Shown here: in pieces, positions 47,855-60,570 of the stretch | Layout of the letters: each line of letters begins with the position of its first letter | How positions within the stretch are numbered: position 1 is the stretch's first letter | Source: Azadirachta indica | Lineage: Eukaryota > Streptophyta > Magnoliopsida > Sapindales > Meliaceae | Length of the DNA: 64,000 nucleotides | Assembly (NCBI GenBank): GCA_022749755.1 | Contig: CM040444.1 | Coordinates: 10,272,274 to 10,336,273, forward strand | Direction: 5' to 3' | Made by a program: the position numbers and the translations under genes | The notes under the pieces: model-generated | The model's database searches: none | Told to the model about the DNA's origin: nothing | The model's input: only the letters and a program-made list of their open reading frames with translations

Positions 47855-50150
47855 AATCCATCAGTCTATAATTAGACAAGTTACAACAACCCCAAAAGGA
47901 ACTGGGCAGGAGTAGCACCTCAGAAACAACCATCAATCTTTAGGGAACACTCAAGATAAAGAAACTTACGAGAACACGAGAGAACGAGAGGTCGATTTCT
48001 GTCAGATATGCTACAGGAATGGCCATGAGGCATATAAGTGTTGGTACAAGTTTAACAAAATGTTTGTGTCCAATCAAGAAGGAAGAAGAAGCCGAAAAAA
48101 GGTATACATGGCAACCTCAGAGTTTGTCACTGATCCAGCTTGATATTGGTCAATCATTGCTTCCCGCAAACGACCAAACCATGATTTTTTAAACGCATTC
48201 TACATATTCCTAAGATCATAAAAAACCTTATTAGCATTTCTAGCTTACGAAGACATAATCAATTAATATTGTGTTTGATGGAAATATTTGCAAAATAAAG
48301 GACAAACCTCAAGAGAGGATTCTGCTGTGGGCGGTAGTTAGAGGTGGCCTCTTTTAGCTGTCAAACTATCCAGTCGTGGAACACAGTCAACTTCAGCCTT
48401 TATCTCGTCTTTTCGAGGAACAATACCCAAGAGTCTTGAGACTATGTTGCTATTTACTTCAAAATTATTAAAGTCATCTAGTGAAGAAATAAATGCTAAA
48501 AGTGACCGGGACGTATACAAGAGGAGATTAGGCCGTCTATACTATGCTTGTCTCATGAAAACTTTGAACGATTATAAATCACTAAACATCAATGAAAGTT
48601 CAGATTTATATATCATTCTGTCGAGTATGTCAATTTGGAAAAATACATAAATTAACTTTTAAATCGACTGATCTAAAACCACAAAACCTCTTCAGATCCT
48701 ATGTACAAACCCAATGGAGACCGGCACCAGTTTTGTTTAATAATGATTATAGGTATTATATAGCTTTTGTTGATGATTACACCTGTTTTGCATGGTTATA
48801 TTCCTTAACCAGCAAAGATGAAGCATTAAACACCTTTAAGACCTTTTTAAGAAATAGGTAGAAAATAAACTGAACAAGAAAATTAAAGTTCTTTATTCTA
48901 ACATAGAAGGGGAGTTTGGAATTTTTGAACATTACGTAAAGCAAGATAGAATAGAACACAAGTTTTCCTGTCGACACACACTTCATCAAAGAGGAGAAAG
49001 AAAACAGAGGCATATGGTAGAAATTTGACTCACCTTGCTTGCATAGGCTAGCATGGCTCTGCAAATCTTGTGGTAGGCTTTTAGATTTGCTACATACCTA
49101 ATCAATAGACTCTCTACACCTGCCTTGAAAGACATATCACCCTATCAAACTCTTTTCCAAACTAAACTAGACTACAGCATGCTGGAAGTGTTTAGCTGTG
49201 AATGTTACCCTCTATTAAGACCTTATAACAAACAAAACTTTGATTTTCATACTTCGAAATTTGACTTAGTACTAATCATAAAGGGCATCTACATCTTCGT
49301 CACTCAAGATGACTATACATAGCCAGACACCTGACCTTCAATGAGAGATCATTTCTCTTACATAATGATCCTAACTTCAGAATTGATAACCATCGTAAAC
49401 CTTATTAATAGATATATCTCATCACTCAATGTCTTTCTATTCCCAAAAATCCTGAAGTTGTAACAAATAACCAAAGCACAGCTGATAAGCTATCTCAAAT
49501 GCATACTCAATTAGCAGCAGAAACTTCCCCACAAGAACCTGAACATCATGCAAATAGCTTGCATAATATTAATTCAAAACTAGACTCGAACACATAGTTA
49601 ATCATTGATAGAGACGAAAACATTCAATATCAAACACCACAACCTGCCTAGAACCTATTACCAACTCATCTTATGATCACAAGGGCTAAAGCTAGAATCT
49701 TCAACCAAAAACCTACATCAGCATAATTTCCAGACCTGTTACAACTAATATTCCCATAAATGTGTTAACAGCTATGTCATATCCTAAAAAGTGTCAAGCT
49801 ATAAAGGAAGAGTTTGATGCTCTCTCTAAGAATCAAACTTCCACCTTAGTACCCTATAACATTCAAATGAAAGTGGTCAGGAATAAATAAGTGTAAAAGG
49901 TGTAGTAAAATGCTAATAGAACAGTGTCTAGATACAAGACCAGGTAGGTAGCAAAAGAGTATCACCAAACTCATAGGATAGACTGGAACGAGACCTATAG
50001 CTCTGTGGTGAAGGCCTTAAGACCAAGGTTATTCTCAGCATAGTTGTAATAAACAAATGGGAACAACACAGTACATATTGAAGAAACAATCAGCAAGATG
50101 AACAAAATTTTTGCTCTCAAAGACCTTGGAGAGCCGCATTTAATTACTAT
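47855..50150 (+). pseudogene. Ty1/copia element remnant C (gag knuckle to RT start)
   Basis: Plus-strand fragments in copia order. A zinc knuckle CQICYRNGHEAYKC (CX2CX4HX4C) is at 48,000-48,041, then MATSEFVTDPA before the missing protease. At about 48,590-48,860 the integrase region reads CQFGKIHKLTF, IAFVDDYTCFAWLYSL and KDEALNTFKTF. 49,125-49,322 has SPYQTLFQTKLDYSMLEVF and CYPLLRPYNKQ. Further decayed sequence runs up to about 50,150 with the RT start. Stops and shifts are frequent and LTRs were not found. The protease core is replaced by unrelated sequence. Confidence 0.75.
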
Positions 50151-50589
50151 AATATTACACGTTTAAGATAATTAAAAAGTGTTTAAATTATTTTTCAAAA
50201 CAATTTTTTATGTAATTCAAATAATCCTTTTCTAACATACCTTAGTATCTCACTATTATAAGAAGACAGCTTTCTTTAGTTTTTTAAATTATAAAAAGAC
50301 AGGTTTTACTATTTTTCTAAATTATAAAAAGATAGTTTTAAATAATGCTAAAATTTATAAGAGGATAATTTTTAGCATTTCTTATAACTTTTAGAAAACA
50401 ATTTATGGTGATGCATAAATTCATAAGAAGTCAATTTTTAACTGTTCTTAAATAACAATAGAAAGCAGTTATTGTAACAGTTTTCAATTAAAAAAAAAAA
50501 AATTCAATTTACTAAAATGACTAAAATTATTTCCATGCCATTTAGAAGCCATTTTCGTGTGTATATCTATACGTATACACAGTAATTTC

Positions 50590-51010
50590 ACTTGATAATA
50601 TAAACAACTCTATCAATTTTTTTAATGAATTTTTTTAAGTGGAAATAAAATATTATTGAAAAATTGGAGAAAAGAGAGTACAAGAGCAACAGGAAGTGTT
50701 AGAAAACAAACAAGAGTCAAGGTCTAAGGAAAAAAAAAAGTAGCAGCAGAAGCAAATTTCTTTGATGTGAACAAACGGCAGAAGCAGCAAGCTACAATTT
50801 TCTAAGTGGCATAATGTTGTTTGCTTTGCAACAAAAGCAACAACCAGTAGTAGCATGCAACAGCAGCAATACAACACAGCATCAGTGGAGTAATAGAAAC
50901 TGCAAAAGCAGCAAGCAGCAGTTTTCTTTGATGTGAAAAAAGAAGTCAATAGTAGAGCATTTAGAGAGATAACAGCAACAATACAAGCTTCAGTTTTCTT
51001 TACTGCCAAA
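50590..51010. repeat. Block shared with 60,640-60,930 (probable LTR fragment)
   Basis: AACTCTATCAATTTTTTTAA, AAATAAAATATTATTGAAAA, AGAAAACAAACAAGAGTCAA and later AGCAGCAAG-rich sequence all recur in the same order at 60,640-60,930. Each copy stands next to copia sequence of the same family. The Cys/Leu-rich open frames on the minus strand are by-products of the CAGCAA repeats. Confidence 0.6.
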
Positions 51011-51100
51011 ACAACAGCTCAGTGGCAGCAAAGAATAGAAACAATAACTCGAAATTGGTATGTTGTGACAAATAAAAGTATAATAATTTTTTAGTTCAAT

Positions 51101-51125
51101 ATACATACATACATACATACATACA

Positions 51126-51161
<36 letters not shown>

Positions 51162-51170
51162 TATATATAT
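51101..51170. repeat. (CATA)n(TA)n microsatellite
   Basis: About 12 perfect CATA units followed by TA units. A similar but interrupted (CATA)n lies at 60,571-60,636, next to the matching copia block. Confidence 0.9.
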
Positions 51171-51489
51171 GGTTCATCTATTAATCATACCAAGAATAGA
51201 AACAATAACTTAAAATAATTATTGGGTGAGTTAAAACTGTTGCTTGTTTTAATATTAATATATCTTTTAAAATATTCATAATATTTTCTATTCAAACTCT
51301 AGTTACTTGTAATCCAAATATGCGTAATCACTTTTAACAGAGAGAAGAACATATAAACATCTAAGGACTGGCCGCACGTATATTTCATTATCATTGGTTT
51401 GAAAATACTCATGGAAGTTTTGTTTATTAGTTTAACGGGATTTTGGATGAAAAAGAGGAAATTTGGTATATATAACCCTTAAAATGATT

Positions 51490-52743
51490 ATGATTGACAA
51501 GGTTCTATAGTAGTTATGGCAAAAAGGTGAAGTCACTTATGTAGGTTTTGAGATGTGCTGGAAATAAGGTAATTGATGATGGACTTGTCATGTTTCTCAT
51601 GGAGGGCCTAGGTTAGAGTATGACCCAATGGAGGTAAATATCACCTCTAAGGGGAAGAAACTACTTCTTCAAGAAATCTATTCCATGTTGCTCAGCCATG
51701 ATAATATAATAGAGAGAAATATGTCATTAGAAAGTGTTAACTTGACAAAATCCATCAGCCAACTACAATCAGACAAGCTACAATAACCCGAAAAGGATCT
51801 ATGCAGGAGGAGCATTTCAGAATCAACCACCAAGTTTTTAGAATTAGTCTTTAGGGAACACTAAAGGTAGAGAAACTTTTAAGAACACCAGAGAAAGAGA
51901 GGTCAATATCTTTCAGATATGCTTCAAGAATAGCCATGATGTATATAAATGCTGGTATATTTTAACAAAAAGTTTGTTCCCAAGCAAGGAGAAAGAGGAA
52001 GCCAAAGGAAGCCATATATCAACCTTAAAGATTTTCACTGATCTAGCTTGATATCTTGATGGTAGAGCCATAAATCATGTGATGAACAATATGGGAAATT
52101 TGAACATTAGAACTAAGTATAAGGGCAATGAGCAACTAGTTGTTGGGAATGGTAGTAAGTTAATCATAACTCACTAATGCTTCCCACAGTGCACCCACAA
52201 ACTATTAAACCGTTACTTAAACACATTATACTACATGTTCCTAAGATCATAAAAAACCTCATTAGTATTTTTAGCTTACTAAGAGATAATAACGTTAAAT
52301 TGTGTTTGATGGAAATATTTGCATCATAAAGGACAAACCTCAAAGGAGGATTCTGCTATGAGGAATGGCTAGAGGTGGCCTTTATTAGTTGTCAAACTGC
52401 TTTTCTAGTTAGATAACAAGAAAATTATTCATTTTGACATGGGAAGCATTAACCACTTTCAAAACCTTTAAGAAACAAATAGAAAACTAACTGAACAAGA
52501 GAAAAAAAAATTTTCTTCACTCTGACATGGGAGGGGAATTTAGAATCTTTGAACATCAACTGAAGCAAAAAGGAATAAAACATAGGTTTCTTTGTCCACA
52601 CACACATCATTAAAGTGGAAAGTAGAAAGAAAGCATAGGCATACAGTAGTACTAAACTCACCCTATTTGCGCAGGTTAGAATGCCTTTGAAATTCTAATG
52701 GAAGGCCTTTCAAGTAAAAACTAAAAAATTAAGAATTATCAAT
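51490..52743 (+). pseudogene. Ty1/copia element A, left part (gag to integrase)
   Basis: The copia gag (UBN2 type) reads EYDPMEVNITSKGKKLLLQ and EIYSMLLSHDN at about 51,615-51,710, then NMSLESVNLTKSI. The zinc knuckle near 51,915 keeps QICFKNSHDVYKC, but the first Cys is Phe. Further on, integrase-like pieces align with remnant C. The sequence breaks at 52,743, where the minus-strand copia B begins, and the next part of the same family resumes at 60,141. Confidence 0.7.
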
Positions 52744-52988
52744 TGTTCGGCTCTCAAGAACATGATGGAAAATTTTGGAAGATGAATTTGGATCTTTATT
52801 TTCTTTGTCTTAACTAACTTTATATAGCAGCTCAATATTTATACAAGGATTCTGGAGAATTCTAGGATAGTACTAACAAAAGAAAGCTTGTAATAGCATT
52901 GTAACAGACTTCAAGGGATATTTCCAGCCATGCATTCTACCAACTCTAGCATAGCATTCTTTAGCTCAATATAAGCATGGATTTGACA
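52744..52988 (-). repeat. 3' LTR of copia element B
   Basis: 245 bp, plus strand TGTTCGGCTCTC...GGATTTGACA, so it begins TGTCAAATCC on the minus strand. It directly follows the polypurine-like AGCTTGACGAGGGT on the minus strand (about 52,989-53,003). No second copy lies at the other end of element B. Confidence 0.6.
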
Positions 52989-55900
52989 ACCCTCGTCAAG
53001 CTCAACTGTCATGGAAGGACATTGAGCTTGCTACAAAAGTAGGAGAATTGAGGAAAAGAAAATGGCTTTGTGAGAACATCTGCAACTTGATCTTCACTAA
53101 GAGCATAATGAATTGCAAGCTGTTTAGCTACAATCTTATCCCTCAAAAAATACACATCAAGCTTAATGTGTTTGGTTCATAAGTCAAAGACAAGATTCTA
53201 AGCCAAAGATGCAGCACTGACATTATTACACAAAATAATAGGTGTTGTAGAGAGAAGAAAGTTGACTTCATAAAGCAAAGATTGAATCCAAGCTAATGCA
53301 AATCCAGTAGATGTGAGAGCTTGATATTCTGACTTCATACTTGATCTAGCAACAACTAGTTGCTTCTCAGAAGACCAAGACACAAGATTACCTCCTAGAT
53401 AAATGCAATAGGCTGCAATAAACTTTCTATCATCAAGATCACACCCTCATCAGCATAAAAAAATGCAGTGAGCTCCATTGTACCATTAGATATAAATTGC
53501 AAACCATAGGACAAAGTAGCTTGCAAATATCATAAAACTCTTTTACAAGCTTGCCAGTGCATAGAAGAAGGAGAAGATAAAAATTGACTAAGTTTATTGA
53601 AGGTAAATGAAATATGAGGTTTGGTAAGAGTGACATATTGTAATCCTCTAATGAGACTATGATAGAAAGAAGGTTTAGAAAATATGGTACCATCAACTTT
53701 CCTCAATTTAGTGTTAGCAACCATTGGAGTGTTATAGCCTTTACAAACAATCATATTAGCTCTAAGAAAAAGGTATCATATATACTTGGTCTGTGAAAAA
53801 TGAAGGCTTGATGAAGAGTGTGTAACCTATATACCAAGAACGTAATTAAAAAATCCCAAATCTTTAAAAGCAAACTCATGACCAAGTTGAGCAACGAAAG
53901 CTATGTAAGAGATGTATCTCAACCAGTAACTAAGATGTCATCAACATATATAAGGATTAGAAGCACAGAGGAAGATGTATGTTTAAAGAATATGAGGTAT
54001 CAGCTTAGAATTATTAAAATTTTAACTTGTCAAACCAAGCTCTTGAAGCATATTTAGTATCCGTTTGGTTTGACTTTTTCATTGGCCAAAAGGGCTTTTT
54101 TAATGATAAAAACCCTTTTCAAATTTTTTAATGTCGTTTGGTTAATAATGAAAAAGAGTTTTTGGGAATTAAAACAGTTATTTTTCTTCTATTGGAAGAA
54201 GCCTAAAATTTAGGCTTTTGGCAATAGAGCTTCTCTAGCTTTTTTAAAAGGTAAAATTATCTAAAATACCCTTACTTTATTTTAAAAATTCTACGTTATT
54301 TCTTTAAAATAAAATATTAAAAATTTGTCTATTAAAGTAATTACTCAAATTTTCTCAAAAGTCATTTGTGACAATCAAACGATTAATAAACTTTTGTTAA
54401 AAGCTCTACTCATAAAAGTTGTATGGGTAAAAGCTCTACTTTAAAAAGTTATATTTGAAAAGTTATACCAAACAGACCCTTAAAACTAGACAAAACTTAG
54501 TTAAGTTTATAGATGTGCTTCGGAAACTGAGAATCAACAAAACCTTCAAGCTAAGACATAAACATATCCTTAGAAAGCTTTCCATTCAAGAAGGCATTAT
54601 TGATGTCAATCTGTGAGACTTGCCAATTGTTCATAATAGTAACAATGAGCACCACTCTAATTGTGAAAGTTTTAGTAACAGGGTTGAATGTTTCAGAGAA
54701 ATCAACTCTTGAGGTTTAATGAAACCCTTTGGAAAGTAACCTTACTTTGTACTTAGAGATAATGCCATCAGAATTGTATTTGGTTCTGAAAATCCATTTA
54801 CTCCCTATAAGCTTCAATTAAGAAGAAAAGGGAACAAGAGTCCAAGTATTATTCTTGATGAGTGCTTGATATTCTTCTTCCATAGCCATTTCCCATTTTG
54901 GATCAGTTAAGGCATCTTTAATTGATACTAGTTCTAAAGAGAACATGGAATTCAGATAAACTTTTGACTTAAACAGTCACAGCTTTTGATTCGATCATTA
55001 TATAATGTGTATTATTGCATTAAAGAAACTAAATCTATTCTAGAAGTATGAACAATATTTACTAGGTACAATAGCATGAGAATTAGAATTTCTATCATAA
55101 TATGCTTGAGAAGCTGAATGTAAAGAACTAGAGCAGCTTAATGGTATGCTGATTTAAGGACTTTGAAGGTTACTAAGAGATTGAACTAAATGAATATGAA
55201 GTAAAAGAGTACTAGAAGGAATTGAGGAGTTATTAAAAGAAGTAGAGATGAATGTAGAATATGGAAAAAAAGCTTCATCAAATACAACATGCTGAGCTAT
55301 AAAAACTCTTCCTAAGGAGGTCAAACATATGTATCCTTTATGATGAGGGCTATAACCTATAAAAACACACTTGGTGGTATGGAATCAAACTTAAATCTAT
55401 TATAAAACCTTAAATATGGAAAGCAAGCACACCTAAAAACCTTTAGAAATGAGTCGTCAGATTTGTACTTATGCAATTTCTCAAAATGAGTGCAATAATA
55501 AAAAATGGCAGTAGGTATTCTATTTATAAGATACTAACATATGAAAGAATCTCACTAGAATTTAAGAAATAGTGAAGCTTGAGCAAACAAAGTTAATCCC
55601 ATCCCAACTATGTAACTATGCTTCTTTTCAACAACACCATTTTGGTGATGTGTATAAGGACAACTATAGTTATAGATAATACCATTGTTTTTGAGAAATG
55701 AAAGAAAGGACGCAAACTTTCCTCCAGCATAAGGTTGTATTATCTTGGTGGGTCGATCATATTGTTTTTTTCCTTATACTTTGAACTGAGCAAATGTAGC
55801 TAGTGCTTCTAACATAACTTTTAAAGGAAATATCGAGGTGTACCTTGAAAATCATCTTCAAAGCTTATATAATGCCTAAAACATACAACAAAGACTTCAA

Positions 55901-56780
55901 AAGATAGACCCCAAAGATCTGTACGTATTAGTTCTAGTGGTGCTGAAATTTTGATATCAATAATAGGAAAATGTAGCTTTATGAACATTGCCATATTGAC
56001 ATGCACTACAAAAATCTAGAAGTTGAGTTTTACTAATAGAAGAAACCTCTTTACAAGTGTTTAAGAGCTTCTTTAGAATCTAAAGATTAAGATGACCAAG
56101 TCTTTGATGAAGAACATTGAGTTTATTATTATTAGTAGTAATTGAACCAACACAAGATACAAATTTTATATTAATAGTTTTTTAGGAGATAGAATTACAA
56201 GGAAACATTGTTGATTATATACAGAAATATTTATTTCTTTGTCAACAAAAATTGGATTCATAAAGGAACAATGAGAAATCGAGAAACTAGGTTTTTAAGA
56301 TTCACAAGAAACTTGACCAGTATAAGATGAACAATTATATAGCTTGTACAAGTCTTTTTCAGCCATACCTACCAGCAGCACCATGTCCTTCTTGTCCTTT
56401 ATAAAGTAACATGATTTGGAAAATTCAACCAATAAGTTATTGTCAGATTTAAGTTTAGAAACACTAATCAAGCTCTTGTTAATATTAGGAACACATATTA
56501 TCTCCTTGAATACTGAGGTTTGTGTAACAAAATTTCGTGAAATACTTCCAAAGCATAGAGAAGCATTACCAATATGAGTAATAGTCAAATCTTGTCTATT
56601 ACCAATAATTAAGTTCTCATTACCTCTGAATTCATGATGCGTACTGAGATTGCTGACATCATTAGTAAGATGATGTGTTGCACCACTGTCAATATACCAT
56701 CCTTCATTAGCAGGTCCTTCAGTGTTGGCAATAAAATTTGTTCTAATGCCTTGTCCCTAAACTTTGCTTTTCTGAAAACA
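52989..56780 (-). pseudogene. Ty1/copia element B, pol
   Basis: Minus-strand copia pol in the order protease, integrase, RT, RNase H. The protease active site is EGWYIDSGATHHLTND at about 56,660-56,705 (DSGA kept). The pre-integrase region at 56,295-56,588 has ICVPNINKSLISVSKLKSDN. The integrase at 55,821-56,006 has APLELIRTDLWG and YISFEDDF. The RT N-part, about 54,490-54,830, reads KWIFRTKYNSDG and QIDINNAFLNGKLSKD. RNase H at 53,198-53,383 has SWSSEKQLVVARSSMKSEY, then EDQVADVLTKPFS near 53,085. Stops and shifts are present. A MITE interrupts RT at 54,057-54,479. Confidence 0.85.
54054..54482. mobile_element. Tourist-like MITE inside copia RT
   Basis: The termini GTATCCGTTTGGTTTGAC (from 54,057) and, reversed, GGGTCTGTTTGGTATAAC (to 54,479) are inverted repeats of the PIF/Harbinger (Tourist) style. 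TTA flanks both sides (54,054-54,056 and 54,480-54,482), the expected 3-bp target duplication. It is 423 bp and non-coding. Removing it rejoins the copia RT reading around YASRAWFDKLKF. Confidence 0.75.
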
Positions 56781-56998
56781 AAGTGTTGATAGAATTGCTT
56801 CAGATTGCCTTGTTGTTGTTAAGCAATGTTTGTTTTAGGAACATAGTCTGTATTATATCTACGAAAATATATTCTAGTGATATGATTGAACTTGAAACTA
56901 ATTTAACGTTGACGTTTATTATTTCCTCTATTTTTATAACCATTCTATCCTACATGGTTTATTCCTCTATTTCCACCATGAGATCCATAATTAGAGGT

Positions 56999-59400
56999 AT
57001 ATTAGCTAGGGGTGGCAATTTTGGAACCGAACCGTGAACACGCCATAAACCTGACACAAAAATTTCGGATTTGAGTTAAGGTAAGTTGACTAGATTAATA
57101 GTCGTGTTAGGTTCGTGTCACCAATTCATTAATCAAGTCATGTCTGGATTTGAACTTCTCAACCCGCCAACCCTTTTAATCAAATATCTGGGTTCATGTC
57201 AACTAGTCAACCCGTTTAATGATATAGTTATTATTCAGATAATCGTGTTGTGTCAACCCATCAACCAATTTAATGACATGGTTACTATTTAAAAAAATTT
57301 GCGACTATTAAGATTCGAACTATTACAATTTTTTAGGTCCTTTTGTACTATAATGCTAAATTATTTTTAATAGTTTTAAATTTATTTTTTTTTAACATAA
57401 TGTTAAAAATTAATAGCTACTTGTAAATACAACAAAATTAAAATATTTTTAATTTAATATCTAATAAGCATAATTTCATAACAAATAATTAATAAATTTC
57501 TTGTGATATTTTATTTAACAATAATTTAAATAAAGTTTGTATATGTAACAACCAAACTAAAATATAGGTGTGTAAAGAAAATAAAACCATCTAATAATAA
57601 ACATTTCTCCAAATAAGAGATATTCATATATTTCCTCTATTATAAATGGTAGTTCATGAAAAAAAAAGTAAAGATAAATTCATCGATTAATAATCTCAAT
57701 TTTGATAAATTTTTGATATAATCTTAATTAATATTGTATACATATTTATATTATTAAAAAATTACTGTAATTTAAACTATTGTAGTACAATTTGGATTCT
57801 TGTACATTTATTGTGGAACAATTTATCCTTTGTCATTGACGATTTAATAATTGCATGTAATTTGCTTAAAAATTTTCAAATTTAATTATCTAATACATAT
57901 TTAATTTTCAAGTTAAAGTATTGTTTAATTTTCAAACTAAAGCGTATCAACATAAATACTTAAGACATATTGCTCTTTATAATTTAATTACTTTTTATTA
58001 TAATTGGAGGCTAATTATTTTAAGAAAAAAGTAAAGATAAACTAACAAATTAATAGTATTCATTTTGATAAATTTTTGACACAATCTTAATTAATTTATG
58101 ATGAAAAACTTATTATAAATTAAGTCTATTATCACACGATTTGAATATTTGCATATCTATCGCAATTTAAGTTTATTAGTAAATAATTTAATTTTGTGAA
58201 TTGATAAATGATAATAGAGGTGACATATTAGTTAATTAGTATGTTATTTTTCTAAAACTTTTAAATTCGATTGATAACACTTATTAATTAATAATATTAA
58301 TATATGACTATTACATTAATAAGATTACGAAAATTAATAACTATTTAATATGTTATAAAATTAATAATTATGTCAAAATGATTATATTAAATATTTATAA
58401 GTATGGGAGACTCAAAAATTAGATTTTCATCTACTAAATTAACTTAATCAATAAATAATTATGCATACACCATGTTCTATATTATATAAATTCGATGGAT
58501 GATTAAATGAATAATGTTTCCAAAAAACTAAAATTATAATGAGAATAAAATTATCTAATAAAAAATAAATTTAAACCAAAAAAATGAAAAGAAAAAATTT
58601 ATTTAAACTTTTTTAAAAAATAATGCAAAAAAAATATAAAAATAAAGAACTACTTTTTATTAAGACTATAATTATTTTTATTTTTAAGAATAATTATTAA
58701 ATAATATGTTTGTAGATAATAAAAGTTTACAAAAAAACTTATCCGTAATTAGTTTTTTTATAAAACATCGTGTTCATAAACAGTTTTTTACAAGAAATTT
58801 AAATTTTTTCTATTTTCTTCTTTGATTTTATTGTAAAAATTTAAAAAAAGAAAAGAAAAAAATGCATTACATTATGATTTTAATTTTTTAATTTTTTATT
58901 GCTAGTAATTTTTTACTTTGAAAATACTTTTCATTAAATAATTTTATTTTAATTACTTGTAATAATTTAGTATTCACAACTTCAAATAATTCTATGTAAA
59001 ATAAGTTAACATTATAATATAAAAAAAACTTAAACCGCGATATAAATAAATAATATATTTATAATTTAAATAAAAATATATTTGTAACTCAGTAGTTAAA
59101 TTGTATTAAACTAAGGTCTTGGGTTTGATTCTCTACAATTACAATTTTTTTTCATTTAAATTGAACGAATTAACAGGTCAACTAGATTATCTGAATAATA
59201 AATGGATCAATTTTACACGATTATTTGATTAATAAATAGGTTAATAGGTCGTATCGTGTCACTTGTTTAATAAATGAGTCGTGTCTGGGTTAAGAACGCT
59301 TGACATGATTAATAAATGGGTCATGTTGGGGTTGAGGGATTAACTGTTTAACACGACTCAAACACGACCCATGAATTCGAATTGCCACCTAAGTATTAAC
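56999..59400. mobile_element. 2.4-kb foldback / hAT-like non-autonomous element inside copia B
   Basis: The ends TAGGGGTGGCAATT (57,007) and, reversed, TTAGGTGGCAATT (to 59,392) form inverted repeats. The flanks ATATTAGC and GTATTAAC match at six of eight bases, like an 8-bp target duplication. Long imperfect inverted arms of about 240 bp follow, for example ATTATTCAGATAATC at 57,230-57,244 and its exact reverse at 59,185-59,199, and both arms are rich in CGTGTC/TCAACCC motifs. The 1.8-kb interior is AT-rich with no transposase. The ends look hAT-like, but the long arms leave a Mutator-like origin open. Confidence 0.6.
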
Positions 59401-60115
59401 ACTTTGATTATAGTTACCACCAACATTTCCTTCATTTTTCTTTTGAAAGTAATATCTCTATGTATATTTTGCTACATAGTTTCCATGAACATTAGTTGTT
59501 ATAGCCGAGTTTTATTGCTCCAATCTACATTCATGTGTTAAAAGATTTGCATACACACCATGTAAAATTACAGAATCACCTTTTTTATCAATGTTGACAA
59601 CAATTGAGTTATACTCTACATCTAAACCTCTAAAAAGATGGAGGATTAGATCATCATTAGAGACTGCAGCTCTAATAGTAGCTAAGTTTTCGGCTATAGT
59701 TTTTAGTTTTATAAAGTAATCAGCAATTGAAATTGACTCCTTCCTAGTTGTTTGCAATTGAAATTGAAGTTGTAGTATTTTTTCCTTTTATTGTGATTAG
59801 ATTGTCTCTTAAGAGCTTTCCAAACATTCAAAAGATGTCTTACATTCAAGCACAAGACTCAGGATTGTATCAGTCACTAAAGATCTGAGCCACCTTAAAA
59901 GAAATTGATCTTGTCTTCTCTAAACACTAAAATCTAGATTTTCAACCAATTGACCATCTAATCTTCCTAAGATGTGTCGGTCTAGTGTTGATTTCTCTCC
60001 ATTAATGAAATATTCTAATCTGTTACCACAGATTGAAGGAAGAACTTGTGATCTCTAGACTAGATAGTTATTTTCGTCTAGTTTAGTTGGAACTACAAAA
60101 GAGAATAAGGTATTG
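59401..60115 (-). pseudogene. Ty1/copia element B, gag
   Basis: The minus strand has an N-terminal part FVVPTKLDENNYLV, GEKSTLDRHILGRLDGQLVE and, after frame breaks, the UBN2 gag core at 59,512-59,757 (SISIADYFIKLKTIAENLA, DDLILHLFRGLDVEYNSIVV). It continues the same element as the pol at 52,989-56,780, separated by the foldback insertion. No 5' LTR or primer site follows; at about 60,140 plus-strand copia A sequence takes over. Confidence 0.8.
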
Positions 60116-60140
60116 GTTGATCGATTGGTGAAAGAAAGAT

Positions 60141-60560
60141 TTCAACATGTTCACTAAACTACAGTATAATGTGTTGAACGTGTTTGGCTATGAATATTAC
60201 CTTTTACTTAGATCCTACAATAAACACAAATTTGATTTTTATACTTGCAAATATACCTTATTAGGACTCAGAATAAATCATAAAGGGTATCTATGTCTTC
60301 ATCACTCAAGAAGACTATACATAACCAAACGCTTAACCTTAATGAACAATACTTTCTCTTCCAAAATGATCCCAACTTCAGAATTGATAACCATTGCAAA
60401 CCTCATGAACACACAAATCTCATTACTCAATGGCTTTTTATTCATGAAAATCTAGAATTAGTAACAAATGAACAAAGCACAACTAATAATTTACTTCAAA
60501 TGCATACTTAATTATTAGAAGAAGACTACCCACAAGAACTCAAGCATTATTCGGACAACT
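60141..60560 (+). pseudogene. Ty1/copia element A, right part
   Basis: LFTKLQYNVLNVFGYEYYLLLRS and YNKHKFDFYTCKY continue the integrase C-terminal region of copia, matching remnant C at 49,150-49,260 almost position for position (VFSCECYPLLRPYNKQNFDF). This is the downstream half of the element whose upstream half ends at 52,743. It is followed by a (CATA)n microsatellite and the block shared with 50,590-51,010. Confidence 0.75.
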
Positions 60561-60570
60561 TACACAATAT

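Noticed and set aside
50653..51009. 118-residue minus-strand Cys/Leu-rich frame
   Set aside because: Derived from CAGCAA-type repeats in a copia-associated block; its relative at 60,683-60,931 is equally low in complexity.
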